A stretch of DNA of 64,000 nt from Hemileia vastatrix (lineage: Eukaryota; Basidiomycota; Pucciniomycetes; Pucciniales; Zaghouaniaceae): NCBI GenBank assembly GCA_030280995.1, contig JASXTE010000009.1, positions 2,326,501 to 2,390,500 of the forward strand, read 5' to 3'. This document shows, one piece after another, positions 25,524 through 37,191 of this stretch; position 1 is the first letter of the stretch, and each line of letters begins with the position of its first letter. Under the pieces are notes generated by a model that saw nothing but the letters and a program-made list of their open reading frames with translations, ran no database searches and had not been told where the DNA came from. Both the position numbers and the translations under genes were made by a program.

Positions 25524-26599
25524 TGTAATTGTGATAATTGTAGGAATAAGTTAGCTATTGGAAGTTACCGAGTGAAGGTATTCCTTTTTTTGAAAGGCAC
25601 TAGCTAATATAAGCTACATTTTTTTATCAAACAAATATGATGGAATATGTGTGGAAATTATTTAAGTTTAAATGTTTAATTTTTAATCAGATAAATTATA
25701 TATTAATTAAAAGTTATGCAGTCTACTTTATTTGTATTCTGTATACTCTCTGCATTTGTACAACAATGCATGCATGTTTATCAGAATATTTTCTATCATA
25801 GAAAAAATTCTATTGTACGCACAAGCATCTTAATTATTTTTCTATCAAATGCCTTCTGAGTTATATCTAACTACCCTATAATTATTTGATTTTGATAAAA
25901 ATTCTTAGTTATGGACTATAAGAAAAGTAATCCATATTTTTAACATAATTATTTAAAAAATTACCCCAAAAATCTAAGTTAAACCCAAAAATAAGTTTAA
26001 TATTTTGTAAAAAACAATCACAAACATATTTCTTTCACTTTGAAAATTGGTCTGTACTAGGTAAAATTTTTGATAAAGAAAAAATCAAAAATACTCAAAT
26101 AATAGATGCTACAAAAAGTGTAAACCTTAAAGCATTACAAAAAAGCTGAAACCTTGTATAAATTTTCATACATAAATGTGATGAAGTGACACTCTAGTCT
26201 ATTTATTCAGGTTGAACAAAAATTACTCAATCGAATATGTATTACTATCATATTGGACCAAAAATAATTTTTTGGTAATCAAAAAATGAACATAGCCTCA
26301 CATTTATCAAATTATTTTTGTGGAAGGATTTTTTGAAAAGAAAAAAAATCTGTTTCTCAAATGAGTCTGCTTTTATCACATAATCATTCTCTTCATTTTA
26401 TACCATTCCTTTTGAGTTCAAATTGCATATAAAAATATAATTTATGCATATTATAATGCCATAAAGTTGAAATATATCTTATTCTTAATTTTTGTGATAT
26501 TTCTCCTTAAATCAACTTTGATCAAAAAGTTTTGGAGCTCAACAATTTATCCTTCCTCTTTGTTTAATTTAATTGAACACTTTCTTAATCTAATTCTTT
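25524..26599. other. Intergenic region between transposase and gene C
   Basis: AT-rich region between two divergently oriented genes. No palindromes of the 18-20 kb type, no CACTA terminus and no gene recognised. Confidence 0.5.
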
Positions 26600-27720
26600 A
26601 TGAACCCTAGTAGCTCTTACTTTCCTCATGGAAACCTGCCCACAAACACACGAAAACTTAATAGAATTTTTAATGAGACTTTGCCTCCATTCAATTCTCA
26701 CTTTTGTAGATCTATACACAATTTTTGTCGTTCTCTTTTGGATATGTCACCAGAATCAAATGGATGGAAACAAAACCCTACTGAAGAGCAATTAGACAGA
26801 TTTTCATCATTCAACATGAATTCTTGCAACATTGCCTTTGAACTACCTCATCCAGAATCAAATTCAGCGGTTTCGGAAAAGTTTCCACCAATTTTCCGTG
26901 AATCATTGATTGAGCACCTTCGCATGTCCGGTTTCCCAGGATCAACTTTTGCTTGGAACCTAGATTGGTTTGACAAATGGAACCAGGTCTTGGCAAATAT
27001 TCTCATTAAACACTGGGACAATGCCTTAAAAACCAATAATTTGATTGCATATCCAATTGACTCAACTCAAATAAGCTTCTCAAATCAAATGGGAGTTCTT
27101 CACCGTTGGTTTTTAGGTCATGCTGATAAATTAAGACTTGGGAAGGATTCTCATAGCTCTCAAGAAATAATCAAAGTGAGAAAGCATAAATATAGAATAA
27201 AAAAAAAGTATGAAAATCCCCTTTTTTTTAACCATTTTTATTTATGACCTTTATTTAAAATAACAAAGATTCTTAGAATTCACTTAACTGAACTAAACTT
27301 CTTAAACAACTTTCATATTGTGAAACTTATCACAACCATTTCAAAAACATCAAGTGTTGTTCAGACACTGAAATTGATAATGATGGATCGTTAAGACGTA
27401 TCTTAATGCAATGGAGGTCTGAAGATTTTTCTAAAGTTGCACAATATCTTGACCAACAACACTTTGATATTCAAGATACTTCAACCTACTCTGGAAGTGT
27501 GCTAAAGGACTTGGCCTTGTACAAAAGAATCAGTTTGGTTTCAACATTATCCCCTAACCTTAACCCTTCTCATGTCCCCCAGGGTTTGCCAAATGACTGT
27601 TATTCTCCCTTATATCTTGCATCTCTAAATCATCAACAACTCAGACTTTTAAATCCTCAAAATCCCATAAATTTACCTGCTCTCCTTGAAATTCTTTCTT
27701 CCTCTAATGTTAGTGATTGA
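26600..27720 (+). CDS. Gene C, homologue of gene D
   Basis: Function unknown. The first exon encodes about 190 residues from MNPSSSYFPHGNLPTNTRKL through FAWNLDWFDKWNQV, LANILIKHWDNAL and FSNQMGVLHRWFLGHADKL, ending near a GTGAGA donor-like site at about 27176. The second block, open back to about 27292, runs KCCSDTEIDNDGSLRRILMQ, WRSEDFSKVAQYL and LPNDCYSPLYLASL to a stop at 27720. I could not find a clean 3' splice acceptor for the second block, so either the junction is damaged or an AG is mutated. The pattern WNQV ... LP-x2-CYS matches gene D. It converges with the SNF2 gene; the stops are only about 130 bp apart. Confidence 0.6.
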
Positions 27721-27852
27721 CAAACTCCCTTAATAATAGGTTTGCACACTCATACTCCTCATTTCCACTGTTTGGGAAATTTAGCCTTGAAAACAAAAAG
27801 ATAATTTTAATGATTACTATTATCATTAAAATTTATAGAAATGAAATTTGGC

Positions 27853-30131
27853 TTACATTGTTAGCTCCATTTTTTTACTTTGAATCTTATACATGCTGAA
27901 TTCTAAACTTCCTTGTACAAAATAATTCAAAACATTTACTTCATTTTGCTGCCCCATTCTATACAGCCGATCAACAGCCTACTGCTCAACTGCTGGATTC
28001 CAATTCGGCTCCTATTTCAACATTGAACATATAAAAAATTTAATATTTTTGTTCTTAATATGAAATAAAATACATTGAGCTCACCATTATATATATATTT
28101 TGAGCACACCTGAGATCTATACCCACTCCTGCAGCCTGAATTGTTCCAAACAAAACTTGGCAATTTTTATTAAAATGGAATTCATGAATATTTTTGTCTT
28201 GCTTTGTCCTGCTGAGTTCACCCATAAGCTGGGTATACCTAATATTGTGGTCATCTAAAGCCATTTTTATTCTATTTTGAAATATTAGAAAATTGTTTTT
28301 AATAAGCCAACACAATTTTGTAAAAAAATTCATTATATAATCACCTACATCTGCAAAAAGTCTGCAAAGTTGGAGAATATAACAGCTTTTGGAAAATTTA
28401 TACCCCTTTCACCAGACAAAAAGTTTTTTAAGTGGCCTATAAGATGACAAATCTTTGCAGAATGCTGCCAGGTGAAATCAAAAGTTGGAGTTTCATCCAG
28501 ATTTTCGTAGATTGGATGGTTGCAGAATTTTCTTAAAATCATCAGCTCTCTTAGAAACTCAGATGAGTCCCAAGGGATGTCAGTGCTTCTGGAGGGCCCA
28601 TATTGCTCAGTGAATCCTTCTTGAAGCACATCAAGTTTAGAACTCCATGGATCTGCTAATTGAACTGATATCCTCCTTTGAATCTTTTTTGGAAGAGACA
28701 AAATTGCATCCTTTGTTCTACGTAGGCATATGACTTTCATTAAGTGATTGATTGATTTAATAGAATTAGCCTTTCCTTTTTGCAAACCTGGAAAAAGGAA
28801 ATTATTCCATAACCAGTCTTCATGCCACTTTTCGATTCTAAGAAAAAATATGAGACTTCGAAGGTCAGTGGGCCTGTTCTGAAGTGGAGTTCCAGTCAAG
28901 CATAGTCGGTGTTGGGATTCCAAGTCAAAAATTGTTTGAGCCCTCTGCAAGTAAGGATTTTCAATGTAACTAAAAGAATATTTATAAAAATTGATTATAA
29001 AAATTAAGTTTTAAGTTTTAGATATAGAAATGGGCACTAACTGAGCTTCATCTAAAACAACTCTATACCAAAAGAGCTTTTGAGTCACTGGTATCTTTTT
29101 TTGGCTTTGATTTTTGACATTGTTAGGCTAGCTGTTTCATAGGTCGTTAAAACAATAGCAGTGTCCTGTAGCTCATTGAGGTTATTATTTTGACAATCCT
29201 TCCCATAAAGAACCTTGAAAGGAAGCGCATTATCTTCAAAGTGAATACTTATTTCATTGATCCAATTTGATAGTGTTGTCAGGGGGCATATAATCAGTGT
29301 GGCTGAGCTCCGATTAATACCTTCTTGATTTTCCAATACCTGGAATTGTCTTGCTTCACTTTGAGTTACACTTATAAGAAAAAGAGTTGAAAGCGTCTTT
29401 CCCAAACCCATATCATCAGCAAGTATTGACCCGTTTCCTTCAGGGGTTAATTGATTGTTAGGAAACTGATCTTTATAGTCATCAAATACAGTTCTAAGCC
29501 AATGGTTTTCATGGTGCCTCCACATGATATCCAACTTTTCCTTTAACATTCGTTCATTGTCAATAATAAAATTTATTGCTTGAAGTTGATGTGTTTTGAG
29601 AACTGTTTTGATTCCTCGGATAAGTTGATCAGCTTTCCAATCTTGAGTACTCTTAGATATTTGGAAAGATCCTTCAAAAATTACATGCGGGATATTAAAA
29701 AAGATAGTGGAGTCGTAGTTCAGGATCGGACATAAATCGATTTGAGTAGAAGAAAATGCTTCTTTAGCAAGACTGATTAGTGTACTTGAAGAAAAGAGGC
29801 ATCCCCAAAGTTGATACTGATTACCAAAAACTGGAACCAAGTAAGCATGAAAATAGAAAGGCTTAAAAGGATTCAAGGCACTTCTTTGGTTTAAATGGTG
29901 AGATACAGACCCAATGTCACCCAATAGTGGTCAAATGTGCTTACTCTGCACTTGAGAAAGATTACTGACAACGATTGGTTTTCTTTCTTCAAATAGTCCA
30001 AAAATATCAACATTCAAATGGCCTCGCTGTAAAATTGTGGGGGTTGGTGAGTTTTGAAATCTCGAAATTACATTCATATAAATTTGATCAATCTTTATTG
30101 AGAACTGTCCAACACATCTGAGACTTGACAT
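27853..30131 (-). pseudogene. SNF2-family ATPase, Rad5/Rad16-like, damaged
   Basis: SNF2 ATPases translocate on DNA and remodel chromatin or DNA-bound proteins. The N-terminal 200 codons start MSSLRCVGQFSIKID and show no named domain. Helicase motifs follow: I ADDMGLGKT (about 29396-29420), Ia LIICPLTTLSNWI, II LDEAQ (29043-29057, DEAQ instead of DEAH), III LTGTPLQN, then ICLRRTKD and LRKFCNHPIY, IV KAVIFSNFADF, V GTIQAAGVGIDL and VI AVDRLYRMGQ. I see no RING finger. Introns include 28012-28084 with GTGAGC donor. Damage: in-frame TGA at 29931-29933, TAG at 27979-27981 just before motif VI, and an apparent one-base loss in an A7 run (29096-29102) upstream of motif II. The rest reads through, so the decay is recent or partly due to assembly error. 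Confidence 0.82.
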
Positions 30132-31865
30132 ATTAAGTAAGAATAGTATCTGAAGATAGTGGTTGTTAAAAGATGAATTGAAGCAAATAATGAATAATAA
30201 GTTTTGAATAAAAGGACAAAATAACTTTCTAGAATATGCTATGCTAAGCTCATAATTCTTTCACATGTATTATTATTATCTTTTTAAAAAATATTGGAAG
30301 TAAATCAATGATAACTGAAATGAATAATATGGTTTAAAATAAATCTTGAGCCTATAGAGTAAATTTTGGTTTGTGGAGGAAGAAAAGTTTTCTCAATAAA
30401 AATGTGCTTTATTGTTACATTATAATCACAAAATAGAATAATTTCACTATTATTACACTTATTTATGTTTCTGTCTAATAGTAAAATGCTTTAGATGTCA
30501 GTTCAAAATCCAAATCAAAACTACTACCTAGAATGATGTCTTGATACTAACTTACTTTTTGTAAGTCTTTGGACAGACACTTATGGTGATCTCAATATTA
30601 TTAAAATTGATTTGAATTGTATGTTTTATCAAATATCTATGTAGTCTAGTGTAATAATTGAGATACTACAGTTTAACCTTCTGTTATCAAGTTGGCGAGA
30701 AAATATATGTAGATATTCTTAGAACAAATATCAAATTTTTATTTCCACAAGATGGGAAAGTGAATATTATGATATGTAAAGTGATATGTTCAAGCTTTTC
30801 TCAATCTGTGCTCAGCTCAAAATCAAAGTAATCACCAAGCTCCAAGAGACCTGTGATTGAGTTCGGTTGAACCTAGGTCTAACTGATTACCAAGTCTTTT
30901 TCCAATTAATTTAAATCTTATTTCACAATGAGCTCCCAACAGCCTTCCAACAGCTTTCCAACCACTTCCCAACATTTTTAAATGAGGGGTATTGCTAGCA
31001 ATACCCCCCCAAGTTTTCTGTGGTGATTTAAGTGAAATCAGAAATATTTTTAGTTGAATATGCTATCCTTTGAATATTTATATCATGTTTGATTATCAGA
31101 CATTTTAATTCAGCCTATAAAATAAGTAATAGCTTGATCAGAATGCCAAAAATGTTGGAATTTAATGTCTAGTAAGTCAGTGCTCTAGAGATCAAGATTC
31201 TTTAAAACTAATAAGTCTTGTGTATTAGCTTGAATTTATTGCATTTTTTGTCCATCATTCTCTCCACATAGGCTTGTGATTATAAAGAAAAGGCTTCAAC
31301 TTTTGTGCTTGACAGAAGCATTCACCTTTATATATTAATTTCTATGGCACTTTTTGCCATCCAAAATCCTCTTTGAGATATATGGGCACCATTGGTTTTG
31401 TTTACTGGGACACATACTTCAATTCGCTCATTCTCAAACCATATTTACTTGGTTTGTGTGCATAGCTGAATGGTGAAGCTCAGTTAGACCCTACTATCAC
31501 CTGCAAAGACACTCTAAAATCCTTATTGTCAATCTTGTCTTACTTCTCAATCAACTTGAGTTGCATTTCTACCATTCTTAGGTTTCTCATGGTAAATCCT
31601 ACTTTTCTTTATTTTCAAAATTCACTTGCTTCAGGTCTGGAACAATATTCACTATTATTTATTGCTTGAGTAATTTGCCTTTGAAAAATCATCTCAAACT
31701 TGTTGGTCACTCATCACCAAAGCAGTCATTTTGTAGCTCTTATTAATGCTTCAAGTGAAAATGAGCAGGAAATGTAATGAATGAAAAAGAAAGAATTAAT
31801 TTTTTACTTTAAATAACACTTAAAATTCCTAAAAATTCTGACCATGATTTCTCCACTATGTCAAA
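30132..31865. other. Non-coding region upstream of SNF2 gene
   Basis: Contains a CACTA-like MITE end (30986-31025) and otherwise AT-rich sequence. No gene recognised. It would include the SNF2 promoter, for which I see no clear motif. Confidence 0.5.
30986..31025 (-). mobile_element. End of a second CACTA-like MITE family
   Basis: A perfect 22-bp palindrome centred on GGTATTGCTAGCAATACC is followed by CCC and by AAGTTTTCTGTGGTG, so the inverted terminus reads CACCACAGAAAAC. ATT follows at 31026-31028. The TTGCTAGCAA core and CAC terminus match the MITEs at 14688, 33668 and 58689 in design but not in outer sequence. The body extends left for an unknown distance; its other end was not found. 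Confidence 0.5.
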
Positions 31866-34200
31866 TTAAGAATTAGTTTTGTGGGAAAAGTGGAGGTGGG
31901 AAAAGTTGGAGTTGGTGGGGTGGTGGTGGATGATAGCGAGGTGATGGTGGAGTTTTGGAGGTGGAGGTGGGAAAAGTTGGGTGGTGAAGAGGTGGAGTTG
32001 GAGTTTGAGGAGTGTGAGGTGGGTGAGTGGGGGTGGAGGAGAGTGAGGTGAATGGGTGAGTGTGTGAAGATGCAAGGTAGATTGGTGGGGTGGGTGGGAA
32101 GGAGAGATCAGTGGTGAGAGTCAATGGGTGGGTTGGGTGAAAATGGATGGGATTCATGGGAAAAGGTGGGTGGTGGGGATGTGGAGTTGGATTTGGAAGA
32201 GGCAAGGTGGGTGGGTGGGGTTGAGGAGCGCAAGGTGGAGAAGTGAGGGTGGAAGGGTGTGAGGTTGGTGGGTGCAGTGGTGTTTGATGGGTTAGGAGGG
32301 GAGCAAGGCATAAAAGTGAGGGTGGAGGGGAGGGAGGTGGGTGGGTAGGGGTTGAGGAAAGCGAGGAGGTGAGTGGGGGTTGAGGAGAGTGAGGTGGACA
32401 TGAGTTGAGTGGAGGTAGTCAATGTGGGCAAGGTGAGTGGGTGGACAAGTTGGGGGGAATGGGTGCAAGGTGAAGAGGTGGAGGGGAGCAAGGTGAGTGA
32501 GATGAAAAAAAAAAGTAAAAAAAAATAAAGAGGAAAATACTTACCATGGAGGTGGATCTACCAGGAGGTGGGAAAGTGGGTTAGTGAGTGAGGTGGAGGG
32601 TGTGGCTGTGGGAGTGGTCAAGTGGTGGGAGGAGGTAGTTGTGAGGTGGGTAATACAGTTGGAGGTGGGCGAAATGGTTGGGGAGGTGTGGGAGGTGTGG
32701 GAGGTGTGGGAGGTGAGGGTGGGTGCAAGATGTGTGGGTGGAGGTGGAGAAGCATGTGGTTTGCAAGGTGAACAAAAACGTAAGAAATAACTTACCATGT
32801 ATGTGGGAGGTGGGTGGAGCTTGGAGGTGGTGGAGGGGGTGGAGGGAGTTGTTGGATGGGGTTGAGGTGGAGGTGGAGGAGGTCGGGTGGAGGGGGTTGT
32901 TGGATGGGGTTGAGGTGCAGGTGGAGGATTTGTGGTGGACGGGGTTGTTGGATGGGGTTGAGGTGGTCAGGTGGAGGAGATTTTTGGAGGGGGTGGAAGG
33001 TGGAGGTGGTGGTAGTGTAGGTTGGGTGGAGGGGATGTGGCAGGTGGTGGAGGTGGAGTGGTGGAGGGAAGAAAGGTGAACATGGTGTGGTGGGAGAGGG
33101 AAAGTAATAAAAAAATGAAACAGAAGACTTACCAAGGATGAGGAAATGGAGGGGTGAAGCCAAGGGTCTGGAGTGTGGAGGTGTGTAAGTGAGAGGCATA
33201 ACAAAAATAACTAAAAAAAGTAAGAGATACATACGTAGGTTAGCCTGTGAAGAGTAGGGAAAGACTCGGATTGCTCCTGGGTTGAAGGTGGGGTGTTCGG
33301 TCAGTCCAATGGTAAGAGAAAAGGGAAAGGTGAGATAAGTGAGTGCATGGGTGGGCAAGGTGAGGCAGGGGGATGGTGGATGTGGATGTGGGAAAAGGTG
33401 GCCGAGGTGGGTGTTGAGAGTTAAGTGTGGAGGTGAAAAAAGTGAAAACAAAGTCTGGATTTAAAAAAATGAATAAGCTTACCATAAAAGAGGGTAAATG
33501 TGAAGTTGTGGGGGTGGATGAACTGACATTGTGGGCTGGAGGTGGTGATTGAGGTTGAGAAAAAAAATTAAATAAAAAAAATAAAGGGGAACTTATCAAG
33601 GAGGGGTGCGGAGACTTGCAAAGTGGGATGGTGGAGATGAGGGTGCGGAGTTAGGTGAGAGGCTGATCACCACACAATATGGGGGGCGGACTTTCTAGCG
33701 AGTCCGCAACCTTGGACCCAAACTCACAACAGATTGAACACACATTGAGCTATAAATAAAGGAACCATACAATCAGGGATTAACACCCCTCAGCAGAACA
33801 GTTTTAGGTGGGTGTTCAAGTAGAGTTCAGTTTGGGTTCATTATGAGTTCCATCTGAGTTCCATCTGAGTTCAGGTTGAGGACTTGCTAGCAAGTCCACC
33901 CCCTATATTGCGTAGTGGATGATGTTGAGTTTTCAAAGTTTAGAGGTGAGTGCCAAGAAGAAAATATAAAAAAATAATTAGTATAGACAAAAACATACCA
34001 AAATGTGGGGGGATGAAAGTTGGAGGTGTGTGAGGTGGAACTGCAAGGGGTGGTTGAGGGGGGGTATAGGAAGATAAAAAAAATTAATAAAAATGAAAAA
34101 GTATATAAATAAATAAAATAATAATAAAAAAAAGAAAATACATACCAATTGTGTGCTAAAAGAGGGGTGGAAGTGAGGGTATGTGTATGCAAATAAAGGG
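31866..34200 (-). repeat. G-rich array with repeated GGTAAGT motif
   Basis: The plus strand is made almost entirely of GGTGG/GGAGG/TGGGTG words. Read on the minus strand it is C/A/T-rich and would encode Pro/His/Ser/Thr-rich peptides. At intervals of about 120-400 bp the minus strand shows a splice-donor-like GGTAAGT, GGTATGT or variant followed by a T-rich stretch: near 32540, 32787, 33128, 33230, 33478, 33593, 33988 and 34144. Convincing AG acceptors are scarce. The array could be a decayed proline-rich gene with many small introns or a satellite whose unit contains a donor-like site. It is interrupted by a MITE at 33668-33917. G runs suggest quadruplex potential. Confidence 0.7.
33668..33917 (+). 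mobile_element. CACTA-like MITE, copy 2 (250 bp)
   Basis: Begins CACCACACAATATGG and ends ATATTGCGTAGTG, flanked by GAT (33665-33667 and 33918-33920). Same orientation and nearly the same sequence as copy 1, including 'aggaaccatacaatcaggga' and the repeated 'gagttccatct' words, minus a short internal stretch. It is inserted in the G-rich array. Confidence 0.85.
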
Positions 34201-34475
34201 ATGAGTGGGGTCAATTAAGAAAACAGTAAGAATCACCAAAAATAAAAATTTAGATTATTGGATTTTATTCATTCTATAGAAGATAGATATTATTTTAAAT
34301 TTTGTGTAAATTTTTTAAATACTTAATAAAAAGCATAAATATATTCTTCACCTCCAATGAGTTGGTGTGTAAATACTTATATATTTGCAATATAAAATTT
34401 TCTAAACACATTCAAAATTGAGAAAAAATAGTGGAAAGAAGTCATTTTGGTTGCCAAATAAACTTTAATAATACA

Positions 34476-35035
34476 AGCCAGCTCAAACTGGCTGCGAGTG
34501 TAATTTTTTTAATTTAAGAAACCAATGTTACTGCAAGAAATATTTGGATACTTTAATTTTTTTCTATCAGTCAGGAAAACTGATTTTTTGCACTTTTATT
34601 TTTTTTTAATTAAACCAAGACACTGAAAGTGTCTTGGGTCACATATTTCATATTTCTAAATTTTGGTAGCCAGTTCATTACTGGCTGCAAGATCTTTGAT
34701 ATTTAGATGAGCAATCAAAAACACTGATAGTGACTTTGATTGCTCAGTGTTTACATACCTGAAGCCAGTTTTTAACTGGCTGCTGTTGTTTACTTATATG
34801 AGGGCCACCAAACCAAAGTCGTTTTTGCGACTTTGTTGGCCAAAAAATATTTTTTACCCCAGCCAGTTAAGCTGGCTGGGAGGGTGCACCTGAGAGAAGT
34901 GTAAGAGCTACCAAAGTTTCTGAAAGCAAATTTGGTGGCTATATTGTTTATTTGACCAGCCAGGAAAACCTGGCTGGTTCACATCTAAATTACACAAAAA
35001 AGTGACCCAAGCCACTTCAAGTGGGTCAGGTCACT
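34476..35035. repeat. Dense hairpin array 2
   Basis: Ten or more stem-loops occur in 560 bp: 34476-34493 (AGCCAG arms), 34566-34584, 34614-34639 (ACCAAGACACT arms), 34668-34686 (AGCCAGT arms), 34709-34745 (GAGCAATCAAA arms), 34763-34781 (AGCCAGTT arms, TTT loop), 34803-34841 (AAAGTCG/CGACTTT inside GGCC arms), 34858-34880 (CCCAGCCAG arms), 34955-34978 (ACCAGCCAGG arms, perfect) and 35001-35035 (nested AGTGACC and CACTT arms). Stem themes AGCCAG/CTGGCT, CAAAGTCGC and GACCCAAGCC are shared with array 1 while loops and spacers differ. It sits upstream of the second TET/JBP-like gene, as array 1 does for the first. Confidence 0.85.
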
Positions 35036-36239
35036 AAGCTACACTTAAAGCTGGCAGCCAAATCACTATTATACATAAGTTCAGTGATAAGAGCCACAGA
35101 TAGGGCTTTTCTCCTTCTTAGAAATGGCATCTTGTAAGTAGTTTTTAAACTTTTACAATGTAATTATTTAATAGCCTTTAAATTAATTTACACAATTTCA
35201 ATGAGAATTTTTGAAATTTCCCTATATAATTTTATCTGCCTGTGTGTACCAAAAAATATGATGATAATGAGGAAAATTTTTATTGCAGATACATTCATCA
35301 TACTGTGTATATATTTTTCTGAAAAATAAAAACTAAAATTGAAAAAAGAATTCAGATAAATATAAAAGGCAACCAAATTGCTTCACATGTGGCTTTTATT
35401 GCCACACATATTGAACTTACAATTGCATAAAGCAAGGTTTAAATGAAAAATTTAATAAGGTCTAATTAAAGCCACATGATCACCATTTCTTTGAATTTTT
35501 TTCACAATGTGCAGCGGTATAAAAACTGCTGCATGTAATTTATGAAGAAAAAAGTTAATGAACCAGCTTGCAGAAATTTGCATTACATTATCAGTGAAAC
35601 TGTGTGCATGGTTTCATGAAATGGCAAAAATCTAAAGACAAGAGCTTTCAGAAAAGAAACTCATCACAAAAAAGAAATCACCATCCATTTCTCATTAACT
35701 TTTTGGATTAGGATTTCTCCATCATACTTTTTTCTTCAAATATTATAAAAATTGCTTACCATAACAGTTTCTAGCAAACTTTTTTCTATATCTTACCTGG
35801 TTTTCTTCCACAAAAAAACCCTTTTCACAACTTGTTTTGCTTTCTTTTTTTTATTTCTCTCTTGTAAATTTTTTTATTTTTTTTAAAAAAAAACAAAAAA
35901 AAAATACTAATAATTTCTCTGAGTTTTCAGGATCTTTTTCTCTACCTTATCATATCATAAATCTTTTTTATTCTTTTGGGTAAGAAATTCTTCACAAGTA
36001 TGTCCCTTTCTATTATTTTTCATTAATTGAAAGAGTGAATTATTTTTTTGTAAAAATTTATTTTAGAAAACTTCAAATTTCAAATTATTTTTTATTCTTT
36101 AGTCAACTCATCTCCTAAGAAAAGAATTTTTTTAAAAATAAAAGTAAGCCTATCTTATAGTTATTATTTGTCTACAAAGCCTTTTCTTGTTCTTTATATC
36201 TTTTTATATATTAATATTTAAAGATAAAATAAGTATCAT
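35036..36239. other. Upstream leader of second dioxygenase copy
   Basis: AT-rich with no gene. A pyrimidine-rich stretch around 'catacttttttcttcaaa' (35725) resembles 'catacttttttcaaaa' at 11244 in the first cassette, supporting that the two leaders are homologous. Confidence 0.45.
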
Positions 36240-37130
36240 AGTTTTCAAATGTTTAAGGGATAATTTTTGCTTTTCATAATGTGAATTTAATGGATTTTTC
36301 CTTACCATTATAGTATTACTGATATTATGGTATAGCTAAATCTTGTGTGCTGAACGCTTTAAGAAGGATGCTATACTTTATATCATAATAATTAATGGAT
36401 ATTTGGAGGTTCAATAAATTTTCATTATGCTTAGATAATTTTATTCTGGCATTTGCTATATGCTCATGGGTTATTGCAAAGTTTTTGATAATCATTATGT
36501 ATTGGTGCTCTTCTCTGCATTAAATTATTTATGATTTAGATAAAGATCAATCTTGTATGTTAAACCCATACATAAGGCTGCAATATTTTTAACCATAATA
36601 ATTTAATGAATTTTGGCATCAAAAACATGATAAATATTATCAATAGAGCATAATCTCATATACGCTACATGCACGTTGGGTGAAACTTTCTCTTTTATAA
36701 TAAAGATTATGTAATATTTATCTTATGTGTATGGGATAATTTTTTTTCTTTTCATAATGAAAATTTAATGGATTTTTCCTTAGCATTATAGTTTTAGTGA
36801 TATTATGGTATAGCTTAATCTTGTGTGCTGAATGTATTCGGCAGGATGCTATACTTTATATCATAATAATTAATGGATATTTGGAGGTTCAATAAATTGT
36901 TATTATGCTTAGATAATTTTTTTCTGGTATTTGCTATATGCTTATGGGTTACTTCAATGTTTTTAATAAAAATTGTGTATTGGTGTTTTTCTTTTCATTA
37001 AATTATTCATGATTAAGATAAACCTGAATCCTGTATGTCAAACATATACAGAAGGATGCAATACTTTTAACCATATTAATCTAATGAGCTTTTGAATCAC
37101 AAATATGATGAGTATTTTCAACAATTACTT
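36240..37130 (+). repeat. 480-bp tandem duplication in leader
   Basis: Two units repeat with a period of about 480 bp. For example, 'ggatgctatactttatatc' occurs at about 36366 and 36846, each followed by the same 'ggaggttcaataaatt'. Each unit contains two versions of a motif of the form ATCTTGTGTGCTGA...GGATGCTATAC (about 36333, 36552, 36814 and 37030). Related motifs occur twice in the leader of the first cassette. The region immediately precedes the dioxygenase pseudogene. Confidence 0.7.
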
Positions 37131-37191
37131 TTTTGATATTTTCCCAATTTATATTGTAGATTACCTGTTCTTCAATATTAGAAATTTCAAG

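Noticed and set aside
31866..33600. Long Pro/His/Ser-rich frames on the minus strand as one protein gene
   Set aside because: Several frames are open at once because the strand lacks G and thus stop codons; acceptor sites are not evident. Kept as a repeat only.
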